Part shown: in pieces, positions 17,674 to 26,478 of the stretch
Position numbering within the stretch: the first letter of the stretch is position 1
Layout of the letters: each line of letters begins with the position of its first letter
Source of the DNA: DASZMX01 sp035551475
GTDB taxonomy: Bacteria > Verrucomicrobiota > Verrucomicrobiia > Limisphaerales > Palsa-1400
NCBI GenBank assembly: GCA_035551475.1
Contig: DASZMX010000082.1
Coordinates: forward strand, 62,001 to 126,000
Length of the DNA stretch: 64,000 nucleotides
Direction: 5' to 3'
The notes under the pieces: model-generated
Told to the model about the DNA's origin: nothing
What the model saw: only the letters and a program-made list of their open reading frames with translations
Database searches by the model: none
Program-made: the position numbers and the translations under genes

Positions 17674-19281
17674 ATGGCCTCAAAAATCAGACCAGCCGCC
17701 GCCCCGGACGCCGCGTCCTGGCTGGAGTTGGTTCGAGCCAGTTTCGGAGATAATTATCCCGCCAAGGAAGTTTACGACCTCGCCTGGATCGAAAGCCAAT
17801 TGGGGCCGGACGCGGGCACAGAAACGTGGGTCGTGGAAAACGACGGGCGGATGCAAGGCGCCGTATCCATGTTGCGCGCCGAAAGCTCCAACGCGAATCC
17901 AGTGGCGAATATTGGGCGGAACCTTTTTCGTCCGGAGGCTTTTCTGGACGGCTCGGCCGCCGCTTTGCTGCGGCATGCCGCCGACCTGGCGCTGGAGCGC
18001 AAACAGATGGTCGTCGCGCGCGTTTCGGCCACGGACAACGCCCAGCAAATCGCCTTCGAAAATCTCGGGTTTGCGTGTGTCGGCTTTCAGCCGCTCAAGC
18101 ACATTTTGCGGCAGCGCCTCGGGGTTTTATTTTATGTGCAGGGAGCCAACGCCGTGCTGGCCACCCGCACGCCGCTTTCGGAATCGCTGCCGCAAGTGAG
18201 CGAACTGGGCATGCACGCCCTGGAATCGCTGCAGATTCACAACTCGCTGGTGGTGCGCGATGGCGCCAGCGGCTATCCCCTGCAAAGCGATCTCAAAGTG
18301 CATGACGGGACGCAGGACGATTTTGATTTGTGGCGGGTGCAGGCCGACGCGGCCAATCCGCCGGTGGAGGTGTCGGGGCGATTTAATTTCGGCTTCGGTT
18401 TGCTGCGCCTGCCGTTCACCGCCGCGGTGCGGGCTTTTCTCGGCCAGCGCGATGAGAAGATGGTGGCCGGCCTGGCTTATTATTTTGACGAGCACGACAA
18501 ATGCGTGCGCCTGACGGAATCCTTTTGCTCCGACGATCTTTCCATCGGCGCGCTGCTGGCCCACGCGGTGAAAGCGGTGCAGGAGCAATTCAACGCCGTT
18601 TACACGGAAATGGATGTCCTGGCGACGGCCCCGCGCCTTTTGAAAAGCGCCGAGCAACTGGGCTTTGTGCCGGTGGCGTATTTGCCCGCGTTTTTTTCCA
18701 AGAACGACCGCAATTTCGACGTGGTCAAGATGGTCAAGTTGAATTTGCCCTATTCGGTGGAGACGGCTGATTTCACGGCGCACGCGCGCGTCACGGTGGA
18801 AATCATCGACCGCAGTTTCCAGGACCAAAAGCTCGGGCTGGCCATCATCAATTTGCTCCGGCCGCTCTCCATGTTTCACGGGTTGGGCGACGGCGAATTG
18901 CGGAAAATCGCGCGGCTCTTCGTGCAGAAGCTGTATCGCGCCGGGGACGAAATTTTTGCCAAGGGCGCCCTGGGAGAAGAGGCGTACGTGCTGTTGCGCG
19001 GGAAGATCAATATTCATCTTGACCCAGCCGCGCCGCCCATTGCGCAACTGGGCGAAGGCAAGATCTTTGGCGAGCTGGCGTTCCTCGACGGCGCGCCGCG
19101 CGTGGCCTTCGCGGTGGCGGCGCAGCCGAGCATTCTGCTGGTGATGCAGCGGGCGGCCTTCAACGACCTGGTGCGCCGCGAGCCGAACCTCGGCATGGCC
19201 GTGATGCGCAACCTCGCGCTTGACCTCGCCATGAAGCTGCGCGGCGTGAACGACGCGCTCTCCAACGTCAAGAAGAAGTGA
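17674..19281 (+). CDS. GNAT acetyltransferase-like protein with C-terminal cyclic-nucleotide-binding domain
   Basis: A 535-residue protein. Residues 1-150 and probably 205-370 look like two GNAT folds, the first starting IRPAAAPDAASWLELVRASF. Residues 405-530 are a cNMP-binding domain with the phosphate-binding cassette FGELAFLDGAPRVA, which keeps the Glu and Arg needed to bind a cyclic nucleotide. A cAMP-gated acyltransferase is plausible; the known mycobacterial example has the domains in the reverse order. ATG 17674 is preferred over 17614 because the GNAT fold starts there. No adenylate cyclase is in the window. Confidence 0.7.
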   Translation: MASKIRPAAAPDAASWLELVRASFGDNYPAKEVYDLAWIESQLGPDAGTETWVVENDGRMQGAVSMLRAESSNANPVANIGRNLFRPEAFLDGSAAALLRHAADLALERKQMVVARVSATDNAQQIAFENLGFACVGFQPLKHILRQRLGVLFYVQGANAVLATRTPLSESLPQVSELGMHALESLQIHNSLVVRDGASGYPLQSDLKVHDGTQDDFDLWRVQADAANPPVEVSGRFNFGFGLLRLPFTAAVRAFLGQRDEKMVAGLAYYFDEHDKCVRLTESFCSDDLSIGALLAHAVKAVQEQFNAVYTEMDVLATAPRLLKSAEQLGFVPVAYLPAFFSKNDRNFDVVKMVKLNLPYSVETADFTAHARVTVEIIDRSFQDQKLGLAIINLLRPLSMFHGLGDGELRKIARLFVQKLYRAGDEIFAKGALGEEAYVLLRGKINIHLDPAAPPIAQLGEGKIFGELAFLDGAPRVAFAVAAQPSILLVMQRAAFNDLVRREPNLGMAVMRNLALDLAMKLRGVNDALSNVKKK

Positions 19282-19293
19282 TCCGCCCCGGTT

Positions 19294-19926
19294 TTACTTT
19301 TTGAAAAAGGGAGTTTCCTGGAGGGCGTTCAGGATGAATTGCACGGCCAGCGCGGCCAGCAGGAGGCCGAAAAGGCGCGTCACCAGCTTCAAGGCCAGCG
19401 GGCTCAAATATGCCACCCCTCGCACCGCCAGCGCCAGGATCGCGTAGCTGCCCGCGCAGGTGAGGGCGATGCACGCGAAAAGGATCACCACGTGAAACGG
19501 GCTGGAGGCTTGGCTGAGCAGGATAAGCGCGGTGGAAATGGCGCCGGGCCCGGCCAGCATCGGCACTCCCAGCGGCGTGATGGCGATGTCGTCCTTGGCG
19601 GCGCCCGCGGCAATTTCTTCATCAGTTTCATTGGCCTTGGAGCGCTCGGCGTAGAGCATGTCCATGGCGATGCGCAGGAGCAAAAGGCTCCCGGCCAGTT
19701 GAAACGCGGGCAGGGTGATCCCCATGATCTGGAAAATTAATTTGCCGCAAGCCGCAAACAGCATGAGCACGCCGCAGGCGACGGAACAGGCCAGGCGCGC
19801 CATGCGCAGTTTCGCGGCGGGCGGGTCGTTGGGCGTCATGGCGATGAACGCGGGCACGACGGCGATGGGATCAAGGATCACGAAGAGCGATCCCAGCGCG
19901 AGCAGGGTGTATTTGAGGAGGGGCAT
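19294..19926 (-). CDS. MarC family membrane protein
   Basis: A 210-residue protein with six hydrophobic segments. Characteristic stretches are SLFVILDPIAVVPAFIAMTP near the N-terminus and PLGVPMLAGPGAISTALILL in the middle, both diagnostic of the MarC/UPF0056 family. The function of the family is not settled despite the name. Start 19926 is used; the open frame continues upstream only in the shadow of galE. It lies 16 bp after galE and is probably cotranscribed. Confidence 0.85.
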   Translation of the reverse strand: MPLLKYTLLALGSLFVILDPIAVVPAFIAMTPNDPPAAKLRMARLACSVACGVLMLFAACGKLIFQIMGITLPAFQLAGSLLLLRIAMDMLYAERSKANETDEEIAAGAAKDDIAITPLGVPMLAGPGAISTALILLSQASSPFHVVILFACIALTCAGSYAILALAVRGVAYLSPLALKLVTRLFGLLLAALAVQFILNALQETPFFKK

Positions 19927-19942
19927 GCGAAAAGGCCGAAGC

Positions 19943-20914
19943 CTAATCCGCGTAACCGTGGGGATGTCGGCGATGCCAATCCCAGGCCGTCTGGATAATT
20001 TGGTTGAGTTTGGGGTATTTGGGCTGCCAGCCCAGTTCGCGTTGCGCTTTTTCCGCCGAGGCCACCAGCCGCGGCGGATCGCCGGGGCGGCGCGGCTTCT
20101 CCACAATCGGGATGCGCTGCCCGGTGATTTCCTGGCAGGTTTGAATGACTTCCCGCACGGAATAGCCGCCGCCATTTCCCAGGTTGAAAAAGCCGCGCTT
20201 GGCCGGTTGCAGCGCCGCGATGTGCGCCTGGGCCAAGTCAATAATATGGATGTAATCGCGAATGCAGGTGCCGTCGGGCGTCGGGTAGTCCGTCCCGTAA
20301 ATCTCACATTCCTTGGCCTGGCCCAGCGCGACTTTAAGCACGTTCGGGATGAGATGGCTTTCGATGCGATGATGCTCGCCAAATTTCGCGCTGGCCCCGG
20401 CGGCGTTGAAATACCGGAACGCGACGAATTCCAAGCCGTGAATCTGCTGGTACCAATGCAGCAGCTTCTCGAACATCAATTTGGATTCGCCGTATGGATT
20501 GATCGGGCGCTGCGGCAGGTCCTCGGTCATCGGGACCTGGTCGGGCGGGCCGTAGGTGGCGCAAGTGGAGCTGAAGACAAATTTTTTCACGCCCGCGGCC
20601 ACGGCGGCGTCGAGGAGCTTGAGCCCGTTGCAGACGTTGTTGCGGAAATATTTCGAGGGGTTGACCATCGATTCGCCGACCAGGGCGTTGGCCGCAAAAT
20701 GGAGAATGGCGTCCGGGCGCGCGCCGCGCACCGAGTCAACGATATTATCGCCGTCGCCCATTCGCGCCTGGATGAAGCGGGCGCGCGCATCCACCGCCGC
20801 GCGATGCCCCTCCGACAAGTCGTCGTACACCGTCACCTCGTGGCCGGCGTGCAGAAGCTCCTCCACACAGACCGACCCGATATAACCCGCCCCGCCTGTC
20901 ACAAAAACTTTCAC
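19943..20914 (-). CDS. galE: UDP-glucose 4-epimerase
   Basis: A 323-residue extended short-chain dehydrogenase. The NAD motif is TGGAGYIGS (6-14); the catalytic pair is Y141-x-x-x-K145 with Ser/Thr at 116-117 in FSSTCATYG. The residues NPYGESKLMFEK and YFNAAGA match GalE. It interconverts UDP-glucose and UDP-galactose in the cytoplasm for glycan precursors. It is followed closely by the MarC gene. Substrate could also be the N-acetylated sugar. Confidence 0.9.
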   Translation of the reverse strand: MKVFVTGGAGYIGSVCVEELLHAGHEVTVYDDLSEGHRAAVDARARFIQARMGDGDNIVDSVRGARPDAILHFAANALVGESMVNPSKYFRNNVCNGLKLLDAAVAAGVKKFVFSSTCATYGPPDQVPMTEDLPQRPINPYGESKLMFEKLLHWYQQIHGLEFVAFRYFNAAGASAKFGEHHRIESHLIPNVLKVALGQAKECEIYGTDYPTPDGTCIRDYIHIIDLAQAHIAALQPAKRGFFNLGNGGGYSVREVIQTCQEITGQRIPIVEKPRRPGDPPRLVASAEKAQRELGWQPKYPKLNQIIQTAWDWHRRHPHGYAD

Positions 20915-20985
20915 AAGTGCGCCAGTATGGTCGCAGTCGATTGAATCTCAACACGAAAAGCGGCTCGGTATTCTCCTGACTGCCC

Positions 20986-23900
20986 CTATGGCAGGACTTC
21001 GAGGCGATAGAAGCGCGTGGCGCCGCCTGCCGCGCTGTTGTCAACTACTTGAATCACGTTTCCCGTGCCGGGAATTTGGTCGGCCAGGATGGTCCACGCT
21101 CCCCCGTTCAGAGTGGAACGCACGTCAAGACGATAAACGAAGCCCGGCGCCGTGAGGAACGACACTGCCGGCAGGCCATTGGTGTCAAATAACGAATCGA
21201 GGCGCAACGCGCTCGCGGCCTTGTTCGGATCGGCGCCCGCCAGGAATTCGTCGCGATTGCTGAAACCGTCTTGGTCCGGGTCGCAGGTCGCGCAGGAGCT
21301 GGCGTTGGTGGAGGCGCCGTCGCCGCCGAAGTGCGCGCGGCGCCAGGCATCGGTCACCCCGTCACCCACGCTGTCCACCGCCGCCACCGTCACGCCCGAC
21401 GAAAGAGCCGAGGTGTTGCCGGAAGGATCGGTGGCCGTGGCGGTGAGGACTTGGGCGGCCGGCACGATGGCGCCCAACGAAATGTTGAAAGTCACGAAGC
21501 CGCCGCTGTCCGTGTTGGCGTCGCGGGAGCCCAGCCACACCGCCGCCTGCGGCGAAGCTGGCGGACTGGCATAAAAATCGAGATGAAACACGGTATTGGC
21601 CTGGCTGGTCAACGAACCGAACACCGCCAGATTTGTGGTCAGGACCGCGCTAAGCAGGCTTGGGCTGGGGGCGGATTCGTTGCCGCCGTTGTAGAGGTTC
21701 AGGCCGCCGCCGTTGCCGATGATCGAATTTCCCTGCACCGTGTTGTCCACGCTCGGCGCGTCGAAAATGTCCACGCCATCGTAGGGATTATTGGCGATCA
21801 GATTGGCAGCGCCGAGCGTTGCGCCGCCGATGAGATTGGAGCTGGCGCCGCCGAAGATCGAGACGCCCTGGTAGAGGTTGGGGGCGGCGCCGTTGGTATA
21901 ATTGACGCCAATGGAATTGCCCTGGACAAAGTTGCCGCTGGAGCGGCCGTCGAGCGCGACGCCGGAATTATTGTTGCCGCCAATGTAATTGCGCGCGCCG
22001 ATCAGGCCGCCAATCACATTGCCGCCTCCGCTGACATACAGCTCCACGCCGGCGTATTGGTTGGGAATTAGTTTTGTGCCGGTGGCGTCGAGCCCGATGA
22101 AGTTGCCCTCCACAAAATTATCGCTGCTGCCATAATCAATGAGAATGCCCTGGGCGTTGTTGCCGGAAAGAATGTTCCGATCGGAGGCGCGGACGCCGCC
22201 CACCAGGGTGTTTTGGGTGTTGTTGTAAATTTCGATGCCGGCATAGCCATTGGGAATGGCGCGGGCCCCGGTCGCGTCCACTCCGAGGTAATTGGCCTGA
22301 ATCTGGGTGTCCGACGCTGGGCCGTCAACAAAGATTCCCTGGGCGCCGTTGCCGGAAATGAGGTTGCTGCGAATGATGGTCGAGTTGGGGCCGTTGTAAA
22401 CGCTGACGCCCGCGTAACCGTTGGAAATGGCATAGGCGCCGGTGGGGTCGGTTCCAATATAATTCCAAGCGATGACATTGCCGTCGCTGTCCGGGTCCTC
22501 GGTCAGCACGCCCTCGGCGCCGTTGCCCGAAATCACGTTCGGAGCAGCCGGGGTTCCGACGAAATTGCCGCCGGCGCCATTGAAGAAATCGACGCCGGCC
22601 CAGGCGTTGGAGACTGCCCTCGCGCCGGTGGGATCGAGGCCGATGTAATTGCCCGCGATAATATTTCCGGTTGTGCCGGGATCGGACACGGTGATGCCGG
22701 GTTCGCCATTGCCGGAAACGATATTGCGCGCGCCGCCTGCGCCGCCGATGACGTTGGATTGCGCGCCATTGAAAATGGCGACGCCCGACCAGGCATTTGA
22801 CAGCGGCGCGCCGGAGGCGGTGAGGCCGACGTAGTTGCCGAAGACGCGGTTGCCGTGGGTGCCGGGGTCGCGGATGACAAGGCCCTGATAAGCGCTGCCC
22901 ACGATGAAATTCCGGTCCGCCGCCGTCACGCCGCCGACCGTGTTGCCAGAGGCGCCTTCATCAATGGCCAAGGGCGACAAACCGCTGGGGACCGCGGCGA
23001 GGCCCGAGGCATCCGCGCCCAGATAACAACCCGCGACGGTGTTCCCCGTGGCGTCCGTGCTGTCAATCACAATGCCATATGTGGAAAAGCCGTTGACGAT
23101 GAGGGAACGGACCACGCAATTCGTGCCCCCGAGGCGCAGGCCGCTGGCATAGATTTCGGGCGGTTGGGCCAGCGCGCCGTTCAACAGGATGGAAGGGCCA
23201 TTCGGATTGGTGTGCAGCGGCTCGGTCGCGCCGTCGAGCGTCGTGGCGTGGACGAGGCTTGGCAGGCGGTCGGAGGGAAGAATGTTGAACACCTGATTGC
23301 TGAACCCGGAATCGCTCGCGGGAATGTTAAATATGATCGCCGCGCCCGGATGATCGAAGGCGTAATACAACGCCGCGCGCAGGCTGCCGGGCCCGCTGTC
23401 CTGGGTGTTGGTTACCACGCTGGTCAACGGAGCCGAGGGCGGCCCATAAATCGCCGCCATGCCGGCGCGGTCGAGGACGCTCAAGACCGGGTCAAATTGC
23501 TCGCCCATGATGTTGATGAATTGTTCGTACGCCGGCAGCGGCTCAATCGTGTCCAGGTTATTGGGGTCGATGGAGAAGGAACTGCGGCTGTAATGCATGA
23601 CTGAAAGAAAATCGTACGGGCCGTTGGTGCGGGAATTGGGGAGGAGAACAAAGTTGCCCAGTTCGCCGGCTTCCACGTTGTTGGACAAAATGGTGACGTA
23701 ATTATCGCGGTCGAAGCGCTGATGTTCGTGAAGAAGCCCGAGCGTGTGGCCCAATTCATGGCAGACGGTGGCGTGGTTCCAGGAGGTGGGGCCGATGGCG
23801 AGCATTTGCTGGCCGCCAATCATCCCCACGGTGGACTGTCCGCCGCTCAAACCGTCCTGCTGCGTAATGAGGACATAATTGGGCTCGGTGGTGCGGGGAA

Positions 23901-24267
23901 AGAAATGGAGATTGGCCACCGCCGCCCATTCCTGCGCGCAATCATGGAAAACTTTTTGGGCAAACAACGGGACGGCCTCGCCTGCATTGGTGGAAAACGT
24001 GTAATAGACATTGCCGCCTGTCCAGCTCGGGGTGGCGCCATCAAATGTATTCTGGCGCGTGGGCGCGCCCGCCAATTGATCGCGCCAGGCGGTGAGGTCG
24101 GACAGCAGGATTTCCATGTCGCCGACGCGGGCGGTTTTTTGGCCCGGAGGAGCGGCGGCGATGATTTGGCTGAGGTAATCAGCGCTCCAGCTCGCGGGCG
24201 AAGCCGTGAGGCAAGAAGGTGCGCAAACGAGAAGAACCAATAACAGGGCTCGGGAGCAGGTTTTCAC
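20986..24267 (-). CDS. Secreted astacin-like metalloprotease with right-handed beta-helix repeats
   Basis: A 1093-residue protein. A signal peptide covers about residues 1-22. Residues 80-275 form an astacin-type (M12A) domain with the zinc motif HELGHTLGLLHE (170-181) and a Met-turn VMHYS (223-227). Residues 280-390 start a beta-helix that continues with eight repeats of about 62 residues (400-860), each with GNYIG-like and SGNxxxGI phrases. The C-terminus has a calcium-binding DPDQDGFSNRDE loop and a final beta-rich domain. It should cleave protein or bind glycan outside the cell. No recognisable sorting tag is seen at the end. Confidence 0.8.
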   Translation of the reverse strand: MKTCSRALLLVLLVCAPSCLTASPASWSADYLSQIIAAAPPGQKTARVGDMEILLSDLTAWRDQLAGAPTRQNTFDGATPSWTGGNVYYTFSTNAGEAVPLFAQKVFHDCAQEWAAVANLHFFPRTTEPNYVLITQQDGLSGGQSTVGMIGGQQMLAIGPTSWNHATVCHELGHTLGLLHEHQRFDRDNYVTILSNNVEAGELGNFVLLPNSRTNGPYDFLSVMHYSRSSFSIDPNNLDTIEPLPAYEQFINIMGEQFDPVLSVLDRAGMAAIYGPPSAPLTSVVTNTQDSGPGSLRAALYYAFDHPGAAIIFNIPASDSGFSNQVFNILPSDRLPSLVHATTLDGATEPLHTNPNGPSILLNGALAQPPEIYASGLRLGGTNCVVRSLIVNGFSTYGIVIDSTDATGNTVAGCYLGADASGLAAVPSGLSPLAIDEGASGNTVGGVTAADRNFIVGSAYQGLVIRDPGTHGNRVFGNYVGLTASGAPLSNAWSGVAIFNGAQSNVIGGAGGARNIVSGNGEPGITVSDPGTTGNIIAGNYIGLDPTGARAVSNAWAGVDFFNGAGGNFVGTPAAPNVISGNGAEGVLTEDPDSDGNVIAWNYIGTDPTGAYAISNGYAGVSVYNGPNSTIIRSNLISGNGAQGIFVDGPASDTQIQANYLGVDATGARAIPNGYAGIEIYNNTQNTLVGGVRASDRNILSGNNAQGILIDYGSSDNFVEGNFIGLDATGTKLIPNQYAGVELYVSGGGNVIGGLIGARNYIGGNNNSGVALDGRSSGNFVQGNSIGVNYTNGAAPNLYQGVSIFGGASSNLIGGATLGAANLIANNPYDGVDIFDAPSVDNTVQGNSIIGNGGGLNLYNGGNESAPSPSLLSAVLTTNLAVFGSLTSQANTVFHLDFYASPPASPQAAVWLGSRDANTDSGGFVTFNISLGAIVPAAQVLTATATDPSGNTSALSSGVTVAAVDSVGDGVTDAWRRAHFGGDGASTNASSCATCDPDQDGFSNRDEFLAGADPNKAASALRLDSLFDTNGLPAVSFLTAPGFVYRLDVRSTLNGGAWTILADQIPGTGNVIQVVDNSAAGGATRFYRLEVLP
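21690..23070 (-). repeat. Tandem coding repeats of about 186 bp (beta-helix)
   Basis: Within the astacin-like gene, GNYxG-type turns recur near residues 415, 478, 539, 601, 659, 721, 783 and 847, a spacing of 58-64 codons. Each unit contains a variant of NAWAGVxxFNG, an xxVIGG turn and ISGNxxxGI. The copies are diverged, so they are old protein repeats rather than recent DNA duplications. Confidence 0.75.
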
Positions 24268-24346
24268 GCCTCCACTAATACCCTATTTGGGGCGCGCCTG
24301 CCACTGTTGTTCGACTTTGCGCCGGGTTCTGATAAGCTGGGCGGCG

Positions 24347-25546
24347 ATGAGTTTTGTGAGTGAATTCAATGCCTTGCCTCGGGAGGCCCTCGCGCAAAGG
24401 TCCGCGCAGACAGCCGTGGGTGAGGCGCGTCAAAGCCTGCGGAAAAGCAGCCTGACGCTCGGCGATTTCGCGAATTTGATTTCGCCTGCGGCCGGGGAAT
24501 TCCTGGAAGAAATGGCTGCGGCCTCGCAGACCGTGACGCGCCGCCGCTTCGGCAACGTCATCCGGTTGTTCGCGCCTTTATATTTGTCCAACGAATGCGT
24601 CAATAATTGCAAGTACTGCGGCTTTTCCCGGGACAACCCGATTGTGCGCGTGACCTTGAGCGTCGAGGACGTGGTGCGCGAGGCGCGCGCGTTGCTGGCG
24701 CAGGGCTTTCGCAATCTGTTGCTGGTTGCGGGTGAGCATCCGAAATTTGTGGGAGGAAATTATTTGGCCGATTGCATTGCCGCGCTGCACGCGGAGGCGC
24801 CGGGGATTTCGCTGGAGATTGGCCCGATGGAAACGGACGAGTATCGTCCGCTGGTGGCGGCGGGCGCGGACGGCTTGGTGGTTTATCAGGAAACGTACGA
24901 TCGCGCGGTTTACGCGGAGATGCACACCGCCGGGCCGAAACGCAATTTTGATTGGCGGCTGGAAACGCCCGAGCGGGCTTACGCGGCGGGCTTTCGGCGC
25001 CTGGGCATCGGCGCATTATACGGCCTGGCCGACTGGCGCGTGGAGGCCATCAGCCTGGCGGCGCATGCGCATTATTTGATGCGGCATTGTTGGAAGGCGC
25101 AGTTGACTGTGTCGCTCCCGCGCCTGCGGCCTTGCGCCGGCGAATTTCAGCCTGTTACGCACATGACCGAGCGTAATCTCGTGCAATTGGTCTGCGCGTT
25201 GCGCTTGTTTTTGCCGGATGCCGGCCTGGTGCTTTCGACACGGGAACGCGCGGAGTTCCGCGACGGCTTGATTCCGTTGGGCATCACCATGATCAGCGCC
25301 GGCAGCCACACCGAGCCCGGCGGTTACACCGGCGCCGGACGGGAAAAAATTCATCACACCGAACGAGGCCGCGTGGTGGAGCTGGCCGCCACCGCCAGCG
25401 AATGGCAAACGCCGCCCGGCGCGACCGCCGCCACCGGGCAATTTGAAATTGCCGACCGCCGTTCCGCGGCCGAAGTCGCGGAGTTGCTCCGGCGCCTTGG
25501 CTACGATCCCGTGTGGAAGGATTGGGACGCGGCGTTGACTGCTTGA
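24347..25546 (+). CDS. thiH: 2-iminoacetate synthase, radical SAM
   Basis: A 399-residue radical SAM enzyme. The cluster motif is CVNNCKYC (Cys 84, 88, 91) after RLFAPLYLSNE, and GIGALYGLADWR plus PRLRPCAGEF are typical of ThiH. It splits tyrosine to give dehydroglycine for the thiazole half of thiamin. ATG 24347 is chosen because the homologous N-terminus starts there; upstream frame lacks similarity. It is followed by thiS after 6 bp. No TPP riboswitch was found upstream. Confidence 0.9.
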   Translation: MSFVSEFNALPREALAQRSAQTAVGEARQSLRKSSLTLGDFANLISPAAGEFLEEMAAASQTVTRRRFGNVIRLFAPLYLSNECVNNCKYCGFSRDNPIVRVTLSVEDVVREARALLAQGFRNLLLVAGEHPKFVGGNYLADCIAALHAEAPGISLEIGPMETDEYRPLVAAGADGLVVYQETYDRAVYAEMHTAGPKRNFDWRLETPERAYAAGFRRLGIGALYGLADWRVEAISLAAHAHYLMRHCWKAQLTVSLPRLRPCAGEFQPVTHMTERNLVQLVCALRLFLPDAGLVLSTRERAEFRDGLIPLGITMISAGSHTEPGGYTGAGREKIHHTERGRVVELAATASEWQTPPGATAATGQFEIADRRSAAEVAELLRRLGYDPVWKDWDAALTA

Positions 25547-25552
25547 CACCCC

Positions 25553-25762
25553 ATGATCCCGGCGCACGTCATGGCCAATGGCGAGAAACTGGCGGTGGAA
25601 TTGCCCTGCACCCTCGCGGAATTTCTCCGCGCCCGCCGCTTTCTCCCCAAAAGCGTGGTGGTGGAGCATAATGGGCAGGCCGTGGCGCCGTCGGAATTTG
25701 CCGGCCGGGCGCTGGCCGATGGCGACAAGCTGGAAATCGTCCGCATCGTGGCCGGAGGATGA
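25553..25762 (+). CDS. thiS: Sulfur carrier protein ThiS
   Basis: A 69-residue beta-grasp protein that ends in the required Gly-Gly (IVAGG). The start of the fold is MANGEKLAV, so an internal ATG at 25571 giving 63 residues is as likely as the ATG at 25553. The C-terminal glycine is adenylated and thiocarboxylated to donate sulfur to thiazole. Its stop overlaps the start of the next gene by 4 bp (ATGA), so translation is coupled. Confidence 0.85.
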   Translation: MIPAHVMANGEKLAVELPCTLAEFLRARRFLPKSVVVEHNGQAVAPSEFAGRALADGDKLEIVRIVAGG

Positions 25763-26478
25763 GCGCCGTTCCCAATCCAGCCCTCGCCGCTTTCCTCTCC
25801 GCAATCGGGACGGAAATGGTTTTTTGCCAGGTGATCATTCGCCGCGCCGCGCCGAGTTTTGCGCTGCGCCATGCCGATGACCGATTGATCCCCGATGACC
25901 AATTGCGCCTGGTGTCCGGCCCCGATTTGCGCGCGGTGGCGCAATTCACCGCCGAGGGCGCGTTTCGTCCGCTCAAATCAGCGCCGAATCTGGCCCGCGG
26001 CTGGCGCTCGGAACCGCGCCACGAAAATGATTTATGGCTGGCGTTGAACATCCTTTATCCCGGCGCCGTGGCGGACTGGTTTGCGGCGCAGGCAACGCCT
26101 CCGCCGATCACGTCGTATCGTGATTTCACCGCGCGCCAAACCGGCATGTATCGCATCACCGCCACTTTGGAGGATGGCGCCGCCGTGGCGGCCGCGACGG
26201 CCTGCTGCCATCCGGAGTCCTGCCTGAAACGCCGCCTTTGGACGATAGCCTATCTCGCGCCGGACGCGCCCGAAACCAAGAGCGTCATTCCCTGCCTGGA
26301 ACCGTGCGCGGTGATGCTCGAATTTGCCCGCAAAGTCGCGCGCCTGGAGCAAGGAGTTGTGTCAAGCGAATCAGCGCCGGCCGAAACGGCGCCAGGTCCT
26401 GTGGCCGAATGTGATTTTGACGCGCCGTCCAATCCGCGCCGCCTCCGTTATGCGCGCCTGCGGGCCGGGCGCGCTTAA
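25759..26478 (+). CDS. DR2241-like putative iron-sulfur protein
   Basis: A 239-residue protein. Cysteines occur as CCHPESC (about 154-160) and CLEPC (about 180-184), which fits a 4Fe-4S site. The central ARQTGMYRIT and the N-terminal APNLARGW resemble the DR2241 family, known from fusions with the sirohydrochlorin chelatase CbiX. Here it stands alone and overlaps thiS by 4 bp, which implies a role near thiazole or sulfur-carrier chemistry. The family identification is from memory and the function is unknown. Its stop overlaps that of the convergent pseudopilin-like gene. Confidence 0.55.
   Translation: MSAVPNPALAAFLSAIGTEMVFCQVIIRRAAPSFALRHADDRLIPDDQLRLVSGPDLRAVAQFTAEGAFRPLKSAPNLARGWRSEPRHENDLWLALNILYPGAVADWFAAQATPPPITSYRDFTARQTGMYRITATLEDGAAVAAATACCHPESCLKRRLWTIAYLAPDAPETKSVIPCLEPCAVMLEFARKVARLEQGVVSSESAPAETAPGPVAECDFDAPSNPRRLRYARLRAGRA

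Noticed and set aside
24268..24346. A TPP riboswitch upstream of thiH.
   Set aside because: The 79-bp gap is too short and lacks the conserved CUGAGA and ACCUGA elements.
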